Shown: positions 17,174 to 26,393 of the stretch, piece by piece
How positions within the stretch are numbered: position 1 is the stretch's first letter
How the letters are laid out: the number at the start of each line of letters is the position of its first letter
From: Qipengyuania profundimaris
GTDB lineage: Bacteria > Pseudomonadota > Alphaproteobacteria > Sphingomonadales > Sphingomonadaceae
NCBI RefSeq assembly: GCF_030717945.1
Contig: NZ_JAVAIM010000001.1
Span: 1,921,131-1,985,130, forward strand
Length of the DNA stretch: 64,000 bases
Reading direction: 5' to 3'
Made by a program: the position numbers and the translations under genes
Notes under the pieces: generated by a model
What the model saw: only the letters and a program-made list of their open reading frames with translations
Databases searched by the model: none
What the model was told of the DNA's origin: nothing

Positions 17174-18384
17174 CCGCGAGTGAAGTAGCTGGTCAGCTCG
17201 ACGTGGGTCGACCAGCGGAATTGGCCCACCGGGCGGAGTTTCTCGAGCCGGAAACCCGCATCGACCAGCGTGCGCGCATCCTTGGCCCAGCTTGCCGGGT
17301 TGCAGCTGACATAGGCGACGCGGGTGGCTTCGCTTGCCGCAATCTGCGCGATCTGCTCGCGCGCACCAGCACGTGGCGGGTCGAGCAAGAGCGCGCCGAA
17401 CCGGCTTGCCTCATCGGGCTGCAGGGGATTGCGGAACAGGTCGCGATGCATCGCGTGGACGGGAAGGCCCCGCGAATTGGCTGCGGATTTGCACGCGAGG
17501 TGCGTATCGCGCGCGGCCTCCACGGCCAGCACCTTGGGAGGTCCAGCCAGCGCAAACGCGAATGTGCCGAGCCCTGAGAACAGATCGGCGATGGTATTCG
17601 CGCCCTGCAGATATGCCTTGGCATCCTCGACCAAGGCATTTTCTCCGTCCTGCGTCGGCTGGAGAAAGCTGCCATGCGGAAAACCGACTGGAACCGGGCC
17701 GAGCGTAACGGTGGCCGGTTGCGGTTCCCATTGGGTTTCCGCGCCGTATCCGCGATCGAGCGACAGTCGCGCCAGACCGTGGTCCCGCGCGAAATCGAGC
17801 AGCGCTTCGGTAGCTGCCAAGCCCTCGGCCTCGATCCCCTTGATCGTGCAATCGACACCCTGGTCGACCATCGTCAATTCGACATCGACCGGCTGGCGAC
17901 CGGCATAGGCGGCTATCAGCTGCCTTAGCGGGGGCACCAGTGCCGCAAGCTCCGGGAGGAGGACGGGACACTCGCGCAGGTCGACGATCCGATGCGAGCG
18001 CGCTTCGCGAAACCCCAGCACTGCACTCTTGCCTTTTCTCAATCCATGGAGCGTCGCGCGGCGGCGCGTTGCCGGCGGCGAAAGGTGCGTGGGCAGCACG
18101 TCTTGCGGCTCGATGCTCTGCCCATGCGCCGCATGGAGCACGCGGTCGGTGACGAACTGGCGCAAAGCGTCCTCGCCAGCATGCTGGACCTGGCAGCCAC
18201 CACAGCCCTTGTCTTGTGCCACGGCGAAGTGACGGCACGGCGGTTCGACATGTTGCGGCCCTGCGTCGAGCGTGCCATCGGGCAGCACGACGTCACCCGG
18301 GACACCTCCCGTTACATGACGGCCGGAGGCCGTAACGCCATCGCCGCGGGCGGCAATGCGCTGGATCGGCTCGCCTTCGCTCAC
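17170..18384 (-). CDS. 23S rRNA m5U methyltransferase family (RlmD/TrmA type)
   Basis: This class I SAM-dependent RNA methyltransferase of about 404 residues has an N-terminal TRAM-like segment. Cysteines for a [4Fe-4S] cluster are at C50, C61 and C64 (CGGC), with a fourth in LRECPVL. The SAM loop is DLFSGLGTFAF, the catalytic-base region is LLLDPPRAGA and the nucleophile Cys is in VSCNPASWAKD. The likely start is the GTG at 18384, overlapping the upstream stop as GTGA; an ATG at 18417 is also open. It should make 5-methyluridine in 23S rRNA or tRNA. The exact target is not readable. Confidence 0.88.
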   Translation of the reverse strand: MSEGEPIQRIAARGDGVTASGRHVTGGVPGDVVLPDGTLDAGPQHVEPPCRHFAVAQDKGCGGCQVQHAGEDALRQFVTDRVLHAAHGQSIEPQDVLPTHLSPPATRRRATLHGLRKGKSAVLGFREARSHRIVDLRECPVLLPELAALVPPLRQLIAAYAGRQPVDVELTMVDQGVDCTIKGIEAEGLAATEALLDFARDHGLARLSLDRGYGAETQWEPQPATVTLGPVPVGFPHGSFLQPTQDGENALVEDAKAYLQGANTIADLFSGLGTFAFALAGPPKVLAVEAARDTHLACKSAANSRGLPVHAMHRDLFRNPLQPDEASRFGALLLDPPRAGAREQIAQIAASEATRVAYVSCNPASWAKDARTLVDAGFRLEKLRPVGQFRWSTHVELTSYFTRG

Positions 18385-19766
18385 AGGAAGCTCGCCATGG
18401 CCGGTATCAGCGCGCACGCCAGATCGCTGGCCGAGAAGGCCGGGGCGGCCCGTCTAGCGGCCTCGTGATGAAGCCAGACCGCTTCCTCGCAGGCGCGCAT
18501 CGTGTCCGAATGCACCGCCAAACGTGACGCCACTATGCCGGCGAGCACATCGCCGCTGCCTGCCACCGATAACCAGCTCGATCCGCGCGGGAAAAAGCGC
18601 ATTCCCTCACGGTCCGCCAGCACAGTGTCGGGTCCCTTGGCCAACACGGTCATTCCAGTGACGTCGTGCAACCTCCGTGCGCGGTCGAGCTTGCTTTGAA
18701 GCGTGACGCCAAAGCTTTCGCACAACGTCGCAAGCTCGCCCTCGTGCGGCGTCAGGCAGAGCTTCGTGACGTCGGCCCCCTTCAGCATATCTGGCCGCAG
18801 GAGATGCAGAGCGTCTGCATCGAGAACGCATGGGCGGCCGCTTCCCAAGACCCGCGATAGCCGCTTGCGCGCCTCGTCATCGCGGCCAAGTCCGGGCCCG
18901 GTGAGCACTGCAGATATCCGCTCATCTTCAAGCACGGCGTCAAGGTCCTGCTCGATCACCAGATCCGCCGGTGCATCGGGATGCGAGTGGTCGCTCACCA
19001 GCTTCACATAGCCTGCCCCCGCATGCATCGCGGCCTCGGCAGAAAGGAGCGGAGCGCCAGGCATCGATCCTGCAACAACTGCCAGCAGCCCGCGCCGATA
19101 CTTGTGACTGTCTGCCGCAGGCGCTGTCAGTCGCGGCGCCGTTGTCGATTGGTCGCTTGCGTCGTTCAACGCGAGGCCGATCGGCACACAGCGCAATGCG
19201 CCCATCGACGCCATCGCGGGCATCAGGAAATGGGCTTGCTTCCAGGCCCCGAGTGCAAGCGTGAGGTTGTATCGGGGCAGCGGACCGAGAACCGATCCGG
19301 AGTCGCTTTCAACCGAGCTCGGAACATCGATCGCGATTTTGTAACAGTCGCTTGCGGCGAGTTCTTCAAGCAAGTTAGCAAACTCGCCCTTGGCGTTCCT
19401 CGATAGCCCGTAACCAAAGAGGCAGTCGACGACGACCGGATCGGTCAAAGCCGCGCGGCCCATCACCTCGCCATCGAAAGCCGCCCGTGCCTTGCGCGCG
19501 GTCTCGCTTTTCGGCTCCACGGGAGCGATAACGCGCACCTTGTAGCCCTTCGCATGCAGGCAACCGGCGATGACGTAACCGTCCCCGCCATTGTTGCCCG
19601 GCCCGCACAGCACGGTAACCGGTCGACCCGCAGCCATCCGCATCACCCATCGAGCTGCGCCCTGGCCGGCTCGCTGCATCAGCTCCCATTCGCTGATCCC
19701 GGCATTCATCGCCGCCTGCTCGGCCGCGCGCATGGCTTCGACGCTGAGAACCGCTGTAGAGTTCAT
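18381..19766 (-). CDS. nnr: Bifunctional NAD(P)HX epimerase/dehydratase
   Basis: This 461-residue fusion has an N-terminal YjeF epimerase domain (CGPGNNGGDGYVIAG at about residues 54-68) and a C-terminal ribokinase-like ADP-dependent dehydratase domain (LTGPGLGRD, LTPHEGE and the catalytic AGSGDVLAG). It repairs hydrated NADH and NADPH formed by enzyme error or heat. It is sandwiched between a small lipoprotein gene and the RNA methyltransferase gene with 4-bp overlaps on both sides, so the three are probably co-transcribed. Confidence 0.95.
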   Translation of the reverse strand: MNSTAVLSVEAMRAAEQAAMNAGISEWELMQRAGQGAARWVMRMAAGRPVTVLCGPGNNGGDGYVIAGCLHAKGYKVRVIAPVEPKSETARKARAAFDGEVMGRAALTDPVVVDCLFGYGLSRNAKGEFANLLEELAASDCYKIAIDVPSSVESDSGSVLGPLPRYNLTLALGAWKQAHFLMPAMASMGALRCVPIGLALNDASDQSTTAPRLTAPAADSHKYRRGLLAVVAGSMPGAPLLSAEAAMHAGAGYVKLVSDHSHPDAPADLVIEQDLDAVLEDERISAVLTGPGLGRDDEARKRLSRVLGSGRPCVLDADALHLLRPDMLKGADVTKLCLTPHEGELATLCESFGVTLQSKLDRARRLHDVTGMTVLAKGPDTVLADREGMRFFPRGSSWLSVAGSGDVLAGIVASRLAVHSDTMRACEEAVWLHHEAARRAAPAFSASDLACALIPAMASFL

Positions 19767-20119
19767 TGCGAGGCCGGTGCCGGGAAATTGTAGCTATCGT
19801 TGCCAATGGTCACAAAAATCCTGCCGTCGCGTGTCTCGCTGCGCGCAGTCTCGAACCCGTCGACGCTGGCGAAACCGTCACCGCGCTCGACAAGGCGACG
19901 GAAGCCGCCGTCGGGATGGCGGATCACGAAGACGTTTGCTCCGCCGACCCTCGCGGTTTCGAGGCGGCACTCGTCGGACCACTCGCCCTCGCCGTCGAGC
20001 GCGCAGAGAACCGGCTCGGCGCCCTCCTCGGCCACGCCCTGCCCCTCCGAGCAGGCGGCGAGGACTGCAGCAAGGCACAGCGCTGCAGTGGCACCGTACG
20101 GAGGCTTTCGAAATCTCAT
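19763..20119 (-). CDS. Small putative lipoprotein
   Basis: This 118-residue protein has a lipoprotein signal peptide (ATAALCLAAVLAAC, lipobox Cys23) followed by a small acidic domain containing two Cys (VLCAL and DECRLE) that could pair. I do not recognise a named family. The ATG at 20119 is the only sensible start. Its stop overlaps the Nnr start by 4 bp and it lies 38 bp after IlvD, so it may be carried on the ilvD transcript. Similar small lipoproteins occur next to housekeeping genes in sphingomonads. Its function is unknown. Confidence 0.75.
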   Translation of the reverse strand: MRFRKPPYGATAALCLAAVLAACSEGQGVAEEGAEPVLCALDGEGEWSDECRLETARVGGANVFVIRHPDGGFRRLVERGDGFASVDGFETARSETRDGRIFVTIGNDSYNFPAPASQ

Positions 20120-20157
20120 GCCCAGCGGCTGCCACGCCCGACCGTGCGGGGCAAGCC

Positions 20158-22014
20158 TCAGCGGCGCCTGATCTGCGAAACGTCCCGGATCGCGCCGCGG
20201 GCCGCAGAGGTCGTCATCGCGGCATAGGCTTTCAGCGCATCGGTCACCCGGCGCTCTCGCGGAGCGGCGGGAGCCCAAGCATCGTCGCCCTTCGAGTCCA
20301 TCGCGGTGCGGCGGCGATCAAGGTCCGCGTCGGAGACTTCCAGCGTGATGGTGCGATTGGGAATGTCGATGGCGATGATGTCGCCCTCCTCGACCAGTCC
20401 TATGGCACCACCTTCCGCCGCTTCGGGCGAAACGTGGCCGATCGACAGGCCGGAGGTGCCGCCGGAGAAGCGGCCGTCGGTGAGCAGCGCACAAGCCGCG
20501 CCCAGGCCCTTCGATTTAAGATAGCTGGTCGGGTAGAGCATCTCCTGCATGCCCGGCCCGCCCCGCGGCCCTTCATAGCGGATCACGACCACATCGCCTT
20601 CCACCACCTGGCCGGTGAGGATGGCGGTCACGGCATCGTCCTGGCTTTCGTAGACCTTGGCAGGGCCGGAGAATGTGAGGATGCTCTCGTCCACCCCGGC
20701 CGTCTTCACGATGCAGCCGTCGCGCGCGATGTTGCCGTAGAGCACGGCTAGGCCGCCATCCTGGCTGAACGCATGCTCGGCGCTGCGAATGACGCCGTTC
20801 TGGCGGTCGAGATCGAGCTCTTCCCAGCGGCGCGACTGGCTGAAGGCGGTCTGCGTCGGCACCCCGCCGGGCGCGGCCGAGTAGAATTCGCGGACCTTGT
20901 TGTTCTGCGTGCGCCCGATATCCCAATCGTCCAACGCATCGCCCATGGTCGGGCTGTGCACGGTCGGCAGCGCAGTGTGAAGCAGGCCGGCCTTTTCCAG
21001 CTCGCCGAGGATCGACATGATGCCGCCTGCGCGGTGGACGTCTTCCATATGCACGTCGCTCTTGGCGGGGGCGACCTTGGACAGGCACGGCACCTTGCGG
21101 CTGAGGCGGTCGATGTCTTCCATGGTAAAGTCGACCCCTGCTTCGTTCGCTGCTGCTAGCAGGTGAAGCACGGTGTTTGTCGAACCACCCATCGCGATGT
21201 CGAGGCTCATCGCGTTTTCGAAGGCTTCGAAACTCGCGATGGTGCGTGGCAGGACGCTTTCGTCGTCCTCTTCGTAATAGCGCTTGGCGAGCGTCACCAC
21301 GAGCCGCCCCGCCCGCTCGAACAGGCTTTGACGGTCGGAGTGCGTGGCGAGAGTCGAGCCGTTACCGGGGAGCGACAGGCCCAGCGCCTCGGTCAGGCAA
21401 TTCATCGAATTGGCGGTGAACATGCCCGAGCAGCTGCCGCAAGTCGGGCAGGCGTTCTGCTCGATCGCAGTCACTTCCTCGTCGGTGTAGCTTTCGTCCG
21501 CCGCGGCGACCATCGCGTCCACCAGATCGAGCGCGACTTCCTTGCCCTTTACTACGACCTTGCCCGCCTCCATCGGTCCGCCGCTGACGAAGACCGCCGG
21601 GATGTTCAGCCGCATCGCCGCCATCAGCATGCCGGGCGTGATCTTGTCGCAATTGGAGATGCACACCATCGCATCCGCGCAGTGGGCGTTGACCATGTAT
21701 TCGACGCTGTCGGCAATCAGGTCGCGGCTGGGCAGCGAATAGAGCATGCCATCGTGGCCCATCGCAATTCCGTCATCGACCGCGATGGTGTTGAATTCCT
21801 TGGCCACGCCGCCCGCCGCCTCGATTTCGCGCGCGACCAGCTGCCCCAAATCCTTCAAGTGGACATGCCCGGGGACAAATTGGGTAAAGCTGTTCACGAC
21901 CGCGATGATCGGCTTGCCGAAATCGCCGTCCTTCATCCCAGTCGCGCGCCATAACCCGCGCGCGCCGGCCATGTTGCGGCCATGGGTGGTGGTGCGGGAG
22001 CGGTAGGCAGGCAT
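20158..22014 (-). CDS. ilvD: Dihydroxy-acid dehydratase
   Basis: This 618-residue Fe-S enzyme converts 2,3-dihydroxy-isovalerate and -methylvalerate to the 2-keto acids, the penultimate step of valine and isoleucine synthesis. The cluster and substrate motifs are [12 protein letters not shown] and [17 protein letters not shown], and C-terminal [14 protein letters not shown] is also clear. Length is as expected for the long (IlvD/Edd) type. A 91-bp gap before it (22015-22105) has a short GCCGC-CCTC-GCGGC stem-loop without a T-run. Confidence 0.97.
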   Translation of the reverse strand: MPAYRSRTTTHGRNMAGARGLWRATGMKDGDFGKPIIAVVNSFTQFVPGHVHLKDLGQLVAREIEAAGGVAKEFNTIAVDDGIAMGHDGMLYSLPSRDLIADSVEYMVNAHCADAMVCISNCDKITPGMLMAAMRLNIPAVFVSGGPMEAGKVVVKGKEVALDLVDAMVAAADESYTDEEVTAIEQNACPTCGSCSGMFTANSMNCLTEALGLSLPGNGSTLATHSDRQSLFERAGRLVVTLAKRYYEEDDESVLPRTIASFEAFENAMSLDIAMGGSTNTVLHLLAAANEAGVDFTMEDIDRLSRKVPCLSKVAPAKSDVHMEDVHRAGGIMSILGELEKAGLLHTALPTVHSPTMGDALDDWDIGRTQNNKVREFYSAAPGGVPTQTAFSQSRRWEELDLDRQNGVIRSAEHAFSQDGGLAVLYGNIARDGCIVKTAGVDESILTFSGPAKVYESQDDAVTAILTGQVVEGDVVVIRYEGPRGGPGMQEMLYPTSYLKSKGLGAACALLTDGRFSGGTSGLSIGHVSPEAAEGGAIGLVEEGDIIAIDIPNRTITLEVSDADLDRRRTAMDSKGDDAWAPAAPRERRVTDALKAYAAMTTSAARGAIRDVSQIRRR

Positions 22015-22105
22015 GGCGGGTCTCTCTTTGCTTCGGCAGCAAGCCTAGCAGACGGGAGTGCCTACGCTAACGGTAGATTGCCGCGAGGGCGGCCAAGCCT
22101 GACTA

Positions 22106-22831
22106 TCAGACCTCGAGCGCGACGCGCCCCAGCACATCGGCCAGCATCACCGCCCAGCGCGCCTGACCGGCAGGCGTATCGATCTGGTCCTGCCGGATTT
22201 CGACCGTGCAATAAGGGATGCCGTTCGCCTCCGCATGGCGGTCCATCGTGGCGTTGAGCTGCTTGCCCGAATAGGGCTCGTTATCGCCCACGGTCAGCCC
22301 CTGCTCGCCGAACAGGCGGATCGCATGGCGCGCGGCCCTATCGTCCTGATTGTAGAGCAGAGCGACTTCCCACGGACGCTGCTCGTCGCTGCTGGCAAGG
22401 CTGGGCGTGAAGCTGTGCAGCGCGATGATCATCTTCGGCCTGGCATCCGCAATGAAGCTCGCCAGCGCGGTGTGGTAGGGCCGGTGATAGAGATCGAGGC
22501 GCTTCTCAACGTCGGCGCCGATATTGCCGGGGATGAGGTGTCCGTCGCTTTCGGTCGGCACGACGGCAGGCTCGTCTTCCTTGCGATGGAAGTCGCAGAC
22601 GAGGCGGCTGACGGTGGCGATATGGGCGGGGATATTGTGGCGGCGCGCAAGCCGATCGGCGATGCCGCCCACTCCAATATCGACGGCGATGTGATCGTTC
22701 AGCAGCTTACGATCGATGCCGAGATCGATATCCTCCGGCACGAAATTGGAGGCGTGGTCCGCCACGCAGATCAGTCCGCCGGGGCGGATCGTGTCCATAC
22801 CAACCTGGCGGTACGGAAGGCCGTCGATCAT
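22106..22831 (-). CDS. N-formylglutamate amidohydrolase family protein
   Basis: This 241-residue zinc-hydrolase-like protein is of the HutG2/N-formylglutamate amidohydrolase family. Visible motifs are CVADHASNFVP near the N-terminus, DIGVGGIAD, DFHRKEDEPAVV, LYHRPYH and IALHSFTP. It would cleave N-formyl-L-glutamate to formate and glutamate. There is no hut operon beside it; instead the ATG overlaps the IspE stop by 4 bp, so its real substrate may differ. An upstream open extension is antisense-like and was left out. Confidence 0.88.
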   Translation of the reverse strand: MIDGLPYRQVGMDTIRPGGLICVADHASNFVPEDIDLGIDRKLLNDHIAVDIGVGGIADRLARRHNIPAHIATVSRLVCDFHRKEDEPAVVPTESDGHLIPGNIGADVEKRLDLYHRPYHTALASFIADARPKMIIALHSFTPSLASSDEQRPWEVALLYNQDDRAARHAIRLFGEQGLTVGDNEPYSGKQLNATMDRHAEANGIPYCTVEIRQDQIDTPAGQARWAVMLADVLGRVALEV

Positions 22832-23640
22832 CTGAGGTTCCCTTGCATCTGCCACCAGCCGGGATGGTCGGCGGCGATGCATGCCGCGGCCTCGTCCCGC
22901 GCTGTTTCGTTCTCGAACAGCGCGAAACACGTCGCGCCCGAACCTGACATACGGGCGAGAAACGGCGAAGTTCCGCGCATTGCGGCGAGCACGTCGGCGA
23001 TTTCGGGGCACAGTTCGATGGCCGGGGCTTCGAGGTCGTTGCGGCCTTGCAATGCGATCGTCCGCGCGTCGCCCTGCGGCATCGGCCCACGGTCCGCCCC
23101 GTCCCATACCCTGAACACCGGCCCGGTCGACAGCGGCAGGCGCGGATTGACCAGTAGCACAGGGGTTCCGGCAAGACTGTCGTCCGCCGGCTCGAGCTCG
23201 GTACCCGTCCCGCGTCCGATGCAGGTGCGGCTCTCCACGCAAGCTGGAACGTCTGCGCCGAGCGCAGCGGCGCGCTCCTGCCAGTCGTCCGGCAGACCGA
23301 ACCGCTCGCGCACGATGCGGAACACGGCCCCGGCATCCGCCGAACCCCCGCCCAGCCCCGCCGCGACCGGCAGGTTCTTTTCGAGCGTGACTGCGAGACC
23401 CTCGCTGCGCAGCAGCTTACCCAGCGCCTTGGCGACGAGATTGTCAAACGGATCGTCGAGCCCGCTTGCAAACTCGCCGAGCACCCGAACGCGGTCCCGC
23501 TCGGCGCTGCTGGCACTCAGCACATCCCCCGCATCGACGAAAGCGAACAGCGTTTCCAGCTCGTGATACCCGTCGTCCCGACGCCTGCGAACATGCAGCG
23601 CGAGGTTGATCTTGGCATAGGCGGTTTCGAAGCCCGTCAA
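22828..23640 (-). CDS. ispE: 4-diphosphocytidyl-2-C-methyl-D-erythritol kinase
   Basis: This 270-residue GHMP kinase of the MEP isoprenoid pathway phosphorylates CDP-ME. Key motifs are the N-terminal YAKINLALHV, DGYHELETLFAFVD, the ATP-binding PVAAGLGGGSADAG and C-terminal RMSGSGATCFALF. No ATG fits the conserved N-terminus. TTG at 23640 gives TGFETAYAKIN and overlaps the preceding stop as TTGA, the same 4-bp coupling seen across this window, so I take it as the start. Confidence 0.94.
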   Translation of the reverse strand: MTGFETAYAKINLALHVRRRRDDGYHELETLFAFVDAGDVLSASSAERDRVRVLGEFASGLDDPFDNLVAKALGKLLRSEGLAVTLEKNLPVAAGLGGGSADAGAVFRIVRERFGLPDDWQERAAALGADVPACVESRTCIGRGTGTELEPADDSLAGTPVLLVNPRLPLSTGPVFRVWDGADRGPMPQGDARTIALQGRNDLEAPAIELCPEIADVLAAMRGTSPFLARMSGSGATCFALFENETARDEAAACIAADHPGWWQMQGNLR

Positions 23641-23867
23641 AGCTTCGAAGGCTCGATGCCAGTCTGTTTCACGAGCGCTGTTTTGCTTATCTCGACGCTC
23701 CGCGATCCATAGAATTTCGCTTCGCGGCCGCACGGCGTTCCGCTTTCGCCAATTAACTGGAGCGCTATACTGTCCTGAAATTCGGCGATTTCGAACTTCC
23801 AACCCGGGTACACATTTTTGATCCGACGTATAAGCGCCGTCCGAAACTGGAGTGTGCGGGCATCCAT
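23637..23867 (-). CDS. Small hypothetical protein upstream of ispE
   Basis: This 76-residue protein is basic at its N-terminus and has the central stretch YPGWKFEIAEFQDSIAL. I do not recognise its family. The case for a real gene is its position: it lies 13 bp after ETF-QO on the same strand, and its TGA overlaps the TTG start of ispE, so translation of ispE may depend on it. No signal peptide or membrane helix is visible. The in-frame extension upstream of the ATG overlaps ETF-QO and looks spurious. Confidence 0.6.
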   Translation of the reverse strand: MDARTLQFRTALIRRIKNVYPGWKFEIAEFQDSIALQLIGESGTPCGREAKFYGSRSVEISKTALVKQTGIEPSKL

Positions 23868-23880
23868 TTCGTCACGCGCC

Positions 23881-25527
23881 TCACATATTCGGATAATTCG
23901 GCCCGCCGCCGCCTTCGGGCGTGGTCCATTCGATGTTCTGGTTCGGGTCCTTGATGTCACAGGTCTTGCAGTGGACGCAGTTCTGCGAGTTGATCTGGAA
24001 CTTCGGCTCTTTGCCGTCCTCGACGATCCATTCATAGACCCCGGCGGGGCAGTAACGGTTGGAAGGGCCGTCGAAGACCTCGAACTCGCTTTCGCGCTGC
24101 AGTTCGCGGTCGAGCACCTTGAGGTGGACCGGCTGGTCTTCCGCATGGTTGGTGTAGCTGAAGCTCACATTGGTCAGCTTGTCGAAGCTCAACACCCCGT
24201 CGGGCTTGGGATAGGCGATCGGTGTGTGCAGGTCCGCGCGTTCGAGCATCTCGTGATCGCGGTGGTGCTTCATGCTGATCGGCAGGCCGATCTTGAGCGT
24301 GCGCATCCACATGTCGATCCCGGCCAGAACGGTGCCGATGTCCTCGCCCCACTTTGCGACGGCGGGCTGCGCGTTCTGGACCAGCTTGAGTTCCTTCGCG
24401 ATCCAGCTGTCGCGCAGGTTCGCATCGTAATCCATCAGCTCGGTGTGCTCGTGGCCCTCGGCAATCGCCGCGGCGACGCTTTCGGCGGCCAGCATCCCGC
24501 TCTTCATCGCGGTGTGGCTGCCCTTGATGCGCGGAACGTTGACGAAGCCCGCCGCGCAGCCGATCAGCGCGCCGCCCGGGAAGGCGAGCTTGGGCACCGA
24601 CTGCCAGCCGCCTTCGTTGATGACGCGCGCGCCATAGGCCACGCGCTTGCCCCCTTCGAGGATCGCGGCGACATCGGGGTGATGCTTCCAGCGCTGGAAT
24701 TCCTGATAGGGCGAGACGTAGGGGTTCTTGTAGTCGAGCGCGGTGACGAAGCCAATCGCCACCTGCCCGCCTGCCTGGTGGTAGATGAAGCCGCCGCCCC
24801 AGGTGCCGGTTTCGCTGAGCGGCCAGCCCTGCGTGTGGATCACGCGGCCCGGCTCGTGCTTGTCGGGATCGATGTCCCACAATTCCTTGATGCCGAGGCC
24901 GTAGACCTGCGGCTGGCAATCCGCCTCCAGGTCGAACTTCGCCTTCATCTTTTTCGTGAGGTTGCCGCGCGCGCCCTCGGCGAAGAGCGTGTATTTCGCG
25001 TGGATTTCCATGCCGGGCTGGAAATCGCCCTTCTGGCTGCCGTCCTCGGCAATGCCCATGTCCTGCGTGATCACGCCGGACACCGCACCATTGTCGTCAA
25101 ACAGCACTTCGGCGGCCGGGAAGCCGGGGAAGACCATCACGCCCAGCCCTTCGGCCTGTTCGCCCAGCCAGCGGGTGAGATTGCCGAGCGAGCCGGTGTA
25201 ATTGCCGTCGTTGCGCATGAAGGGCGGAAGCAGGACTTCCGCCATTTCGGACATGCCTGTGCCGGACAGGACCCAATGGTGATTCTCCGTCACCGGCGTT
25301 TCCGCCATCGGGCAATCCATGTCGCGCCAGTCGGGCAGCAGCTCGTTCAGCGCCTTGGGATCGACCACTGCGCCCGACAGGATATGCGCGCCGACTTCGC
25401 TGCCCTTTTCGAGCACGACGACTTCCAGTTCCTCGTTAATCTGCTTCAGCCGGATCGCTGCAGCCATCCCGGCGACCCCGCCGCCGATGATGACGACGTC
25501 GCAGGGCATGGATTCGCGTTCGCTCAT
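23881..25527 (-). CDS. Electron transfer flavoprotein-ubiquinone oxidoreductase
   Basis: This 548-residue FAD and [4Fe-4S] membrane-associated enzyme passes electrons from ETF (fatty acid, amino acid and dimethylglycine dehydrogenases) to ubiquinone. The N-terminal FAD-binding motif is VVIIGGGVAGMAAAIRL. The C-terminal ferredoxin-like domain has a CPAGVYEW cysteine and the cluster CVHCKTCDIKDP. The start MSERESMPCD is preceded by an AGAGAG-rich leader. It is divergent from the glycosylase-like gene across an 80-bp spacer. Confidence 0.96.
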   Translation of the reverse strand: MSERESMPCDVVIIGGGVAGMAAAIRLKQINEELEVVVLEKGSEVGAHILSGAVVDPKALNELLPDWRDMDCPMAETPVTENHHWVLSGTGMSEMAEVLLPPFMRNDGNYTGSLGNLTRWLGEQAEGLGVMVFPGFPAAEVLFDDNGAVSGVITQDMGIAEDGSQKGDFQPGMEIHAKYTLFAEGARGNLTKKMKAKFDLEADCQPQVYGLGIKELWDIDPDKHEPGRVIHTQGWPLSETGTWGGGFIYHQAGGQVAIGFVTALDYKNPYVSPYQEFQRWKHHPDVAAILEGGKRVAYGARVINEGGWQSVPKLAFPGGALIGCAAGFVNVPRIKGSHTAMKSGMLAAESVAAAIAEGHEHTELMDYDANLRDSWIAKELKLVQNAQPAVAKWGEDIGTVLAGIDMWMRTLKIGLPISMKHHRDHEMLERADLHTPIAYPKPDGVLSFDKLTNVSFSYTNHAEDQPVHLKVLDRELQRESEFEVFDGPSNRYCPAGVYEWIVEDGKEPKFQINSQNCVHCKTCDIKDPNQNIEWTTPEGGGGPNYPNM

Positions 25528-25607
25528 GTCTCTCTCTTTTCGTCGCTAAATGTGTTGCCGATGCCTTGATTGCTGGGGCGTTAGAGGTCAAGACCTGCGC
25601 CGACACG

Positions 25608-26393
25608 ATGATGCAGGCCGATACCCCCGAAACCCGCGATTTCGACGCAGCCGAGGCGCTGGAAGGGGCGATCGCGTGGTGGCGCGAGGCAGGGGTCGAT
25701 TTCGACTATTCCGAAACGCCCACCGAATGGCTGGCAGAGCCGGAGATCGACGATGCCGTAGCGGCTCCGAAACCCGCTGCCCCGCCACCTCCGCCGCCCG
25801 CCACGCCGCTCTCGCGCGCCCTGCAGCAGGATATGGGCCCGCCCATCGGTGGCGCGCGCGAGAACTGGCCGGGCAGTCTCGAAAAATTTCGCGAATGGTG
25901 GATGACCGAGCCGTCTCTGGCCGAAGGATCGCTCGACCGCCGAGTGCCGCCGCGGGGGGTGGCCGGCGCAAAACTGTGCGTGCTGGTCCCGCAACCCGAG
26001 CCGGATGACGCCGAGGGCTTGCTGACCGGCGGCGCGGGCAAGCTGCTTACCGCCATGCTGCAAGCGATGGGCGTGGGGGCGCACCAGGTTTACGTCGCGA
26101 GCGCCCTCCCCGCGCCCATGGCCATGCCGGAATGGAACTCGCTCGCCGCGCGCGCCTTGGGTGACGTTACGCGCCACCATCTGACGCTCGCCGCGCCCGA
26201 ACGCGTGCTTGCGATCGGCCGGGCGCAGCTGACGCTCTTCGACATCGCGCCCGAAAAAGTGCGCGACCCGCTGGTGCTGGAGTGCGGCGGCAAGAACCTG
26301 CCTCTCCTCGCCGCTCCCGATTTTTCGCAGATTGCCCGAAGCGCCGCGCGGCGCGCGAATTTGTGGCATCGCTGGCTGGAATGGACCGCATGA
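25608..26393 (+). CDS. Uracil-DNA glycosylase-like protein (divergent)
   Basis: This 261-residue protein has a UDG-superfamily core: VLVPQPEPDDAEGLLTGGAGKLL replaces the family motif around GEAPG...G.PFVG.AG.LL (read here as two adjoining pieces), followed by VYVASALPAP and a C-terminal LAIGRAQLTLF. The Fe-S cysteines of family 4 enzymes are missing. About 100 N-terminal residues are acidic, with a proline tract (PKPAAPPPPPPATP). Start is ATG 25608 or 25611. It overlaps the transglycosylase gene by 4 bp (ATGA). It may have lost or altered catalysis. Confidence 0.78.
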   Translation: MMQADTPETRDFDAAEALEGAIAWWREAGVDFDYSETPTEWLAEPEIDDAVAAPKPAAPPPPPPATPLSRALQQDMGPPIGGARENWPGSLEKFREWWMTEPSLAEGSLDRRVPPRGVAGAKLCVLVPQPEPDDAEGLLTGGAGKLLTAMLQAMGVGAHQVYVASALPAPMAMPEWNSLAARALGDVTRHHLTLAAPERVLAIGRAQLTLFDIAPEKVRDPLVLECGGKNLPLLAAPDFSQIARSAARRANLWHRWLEWTA

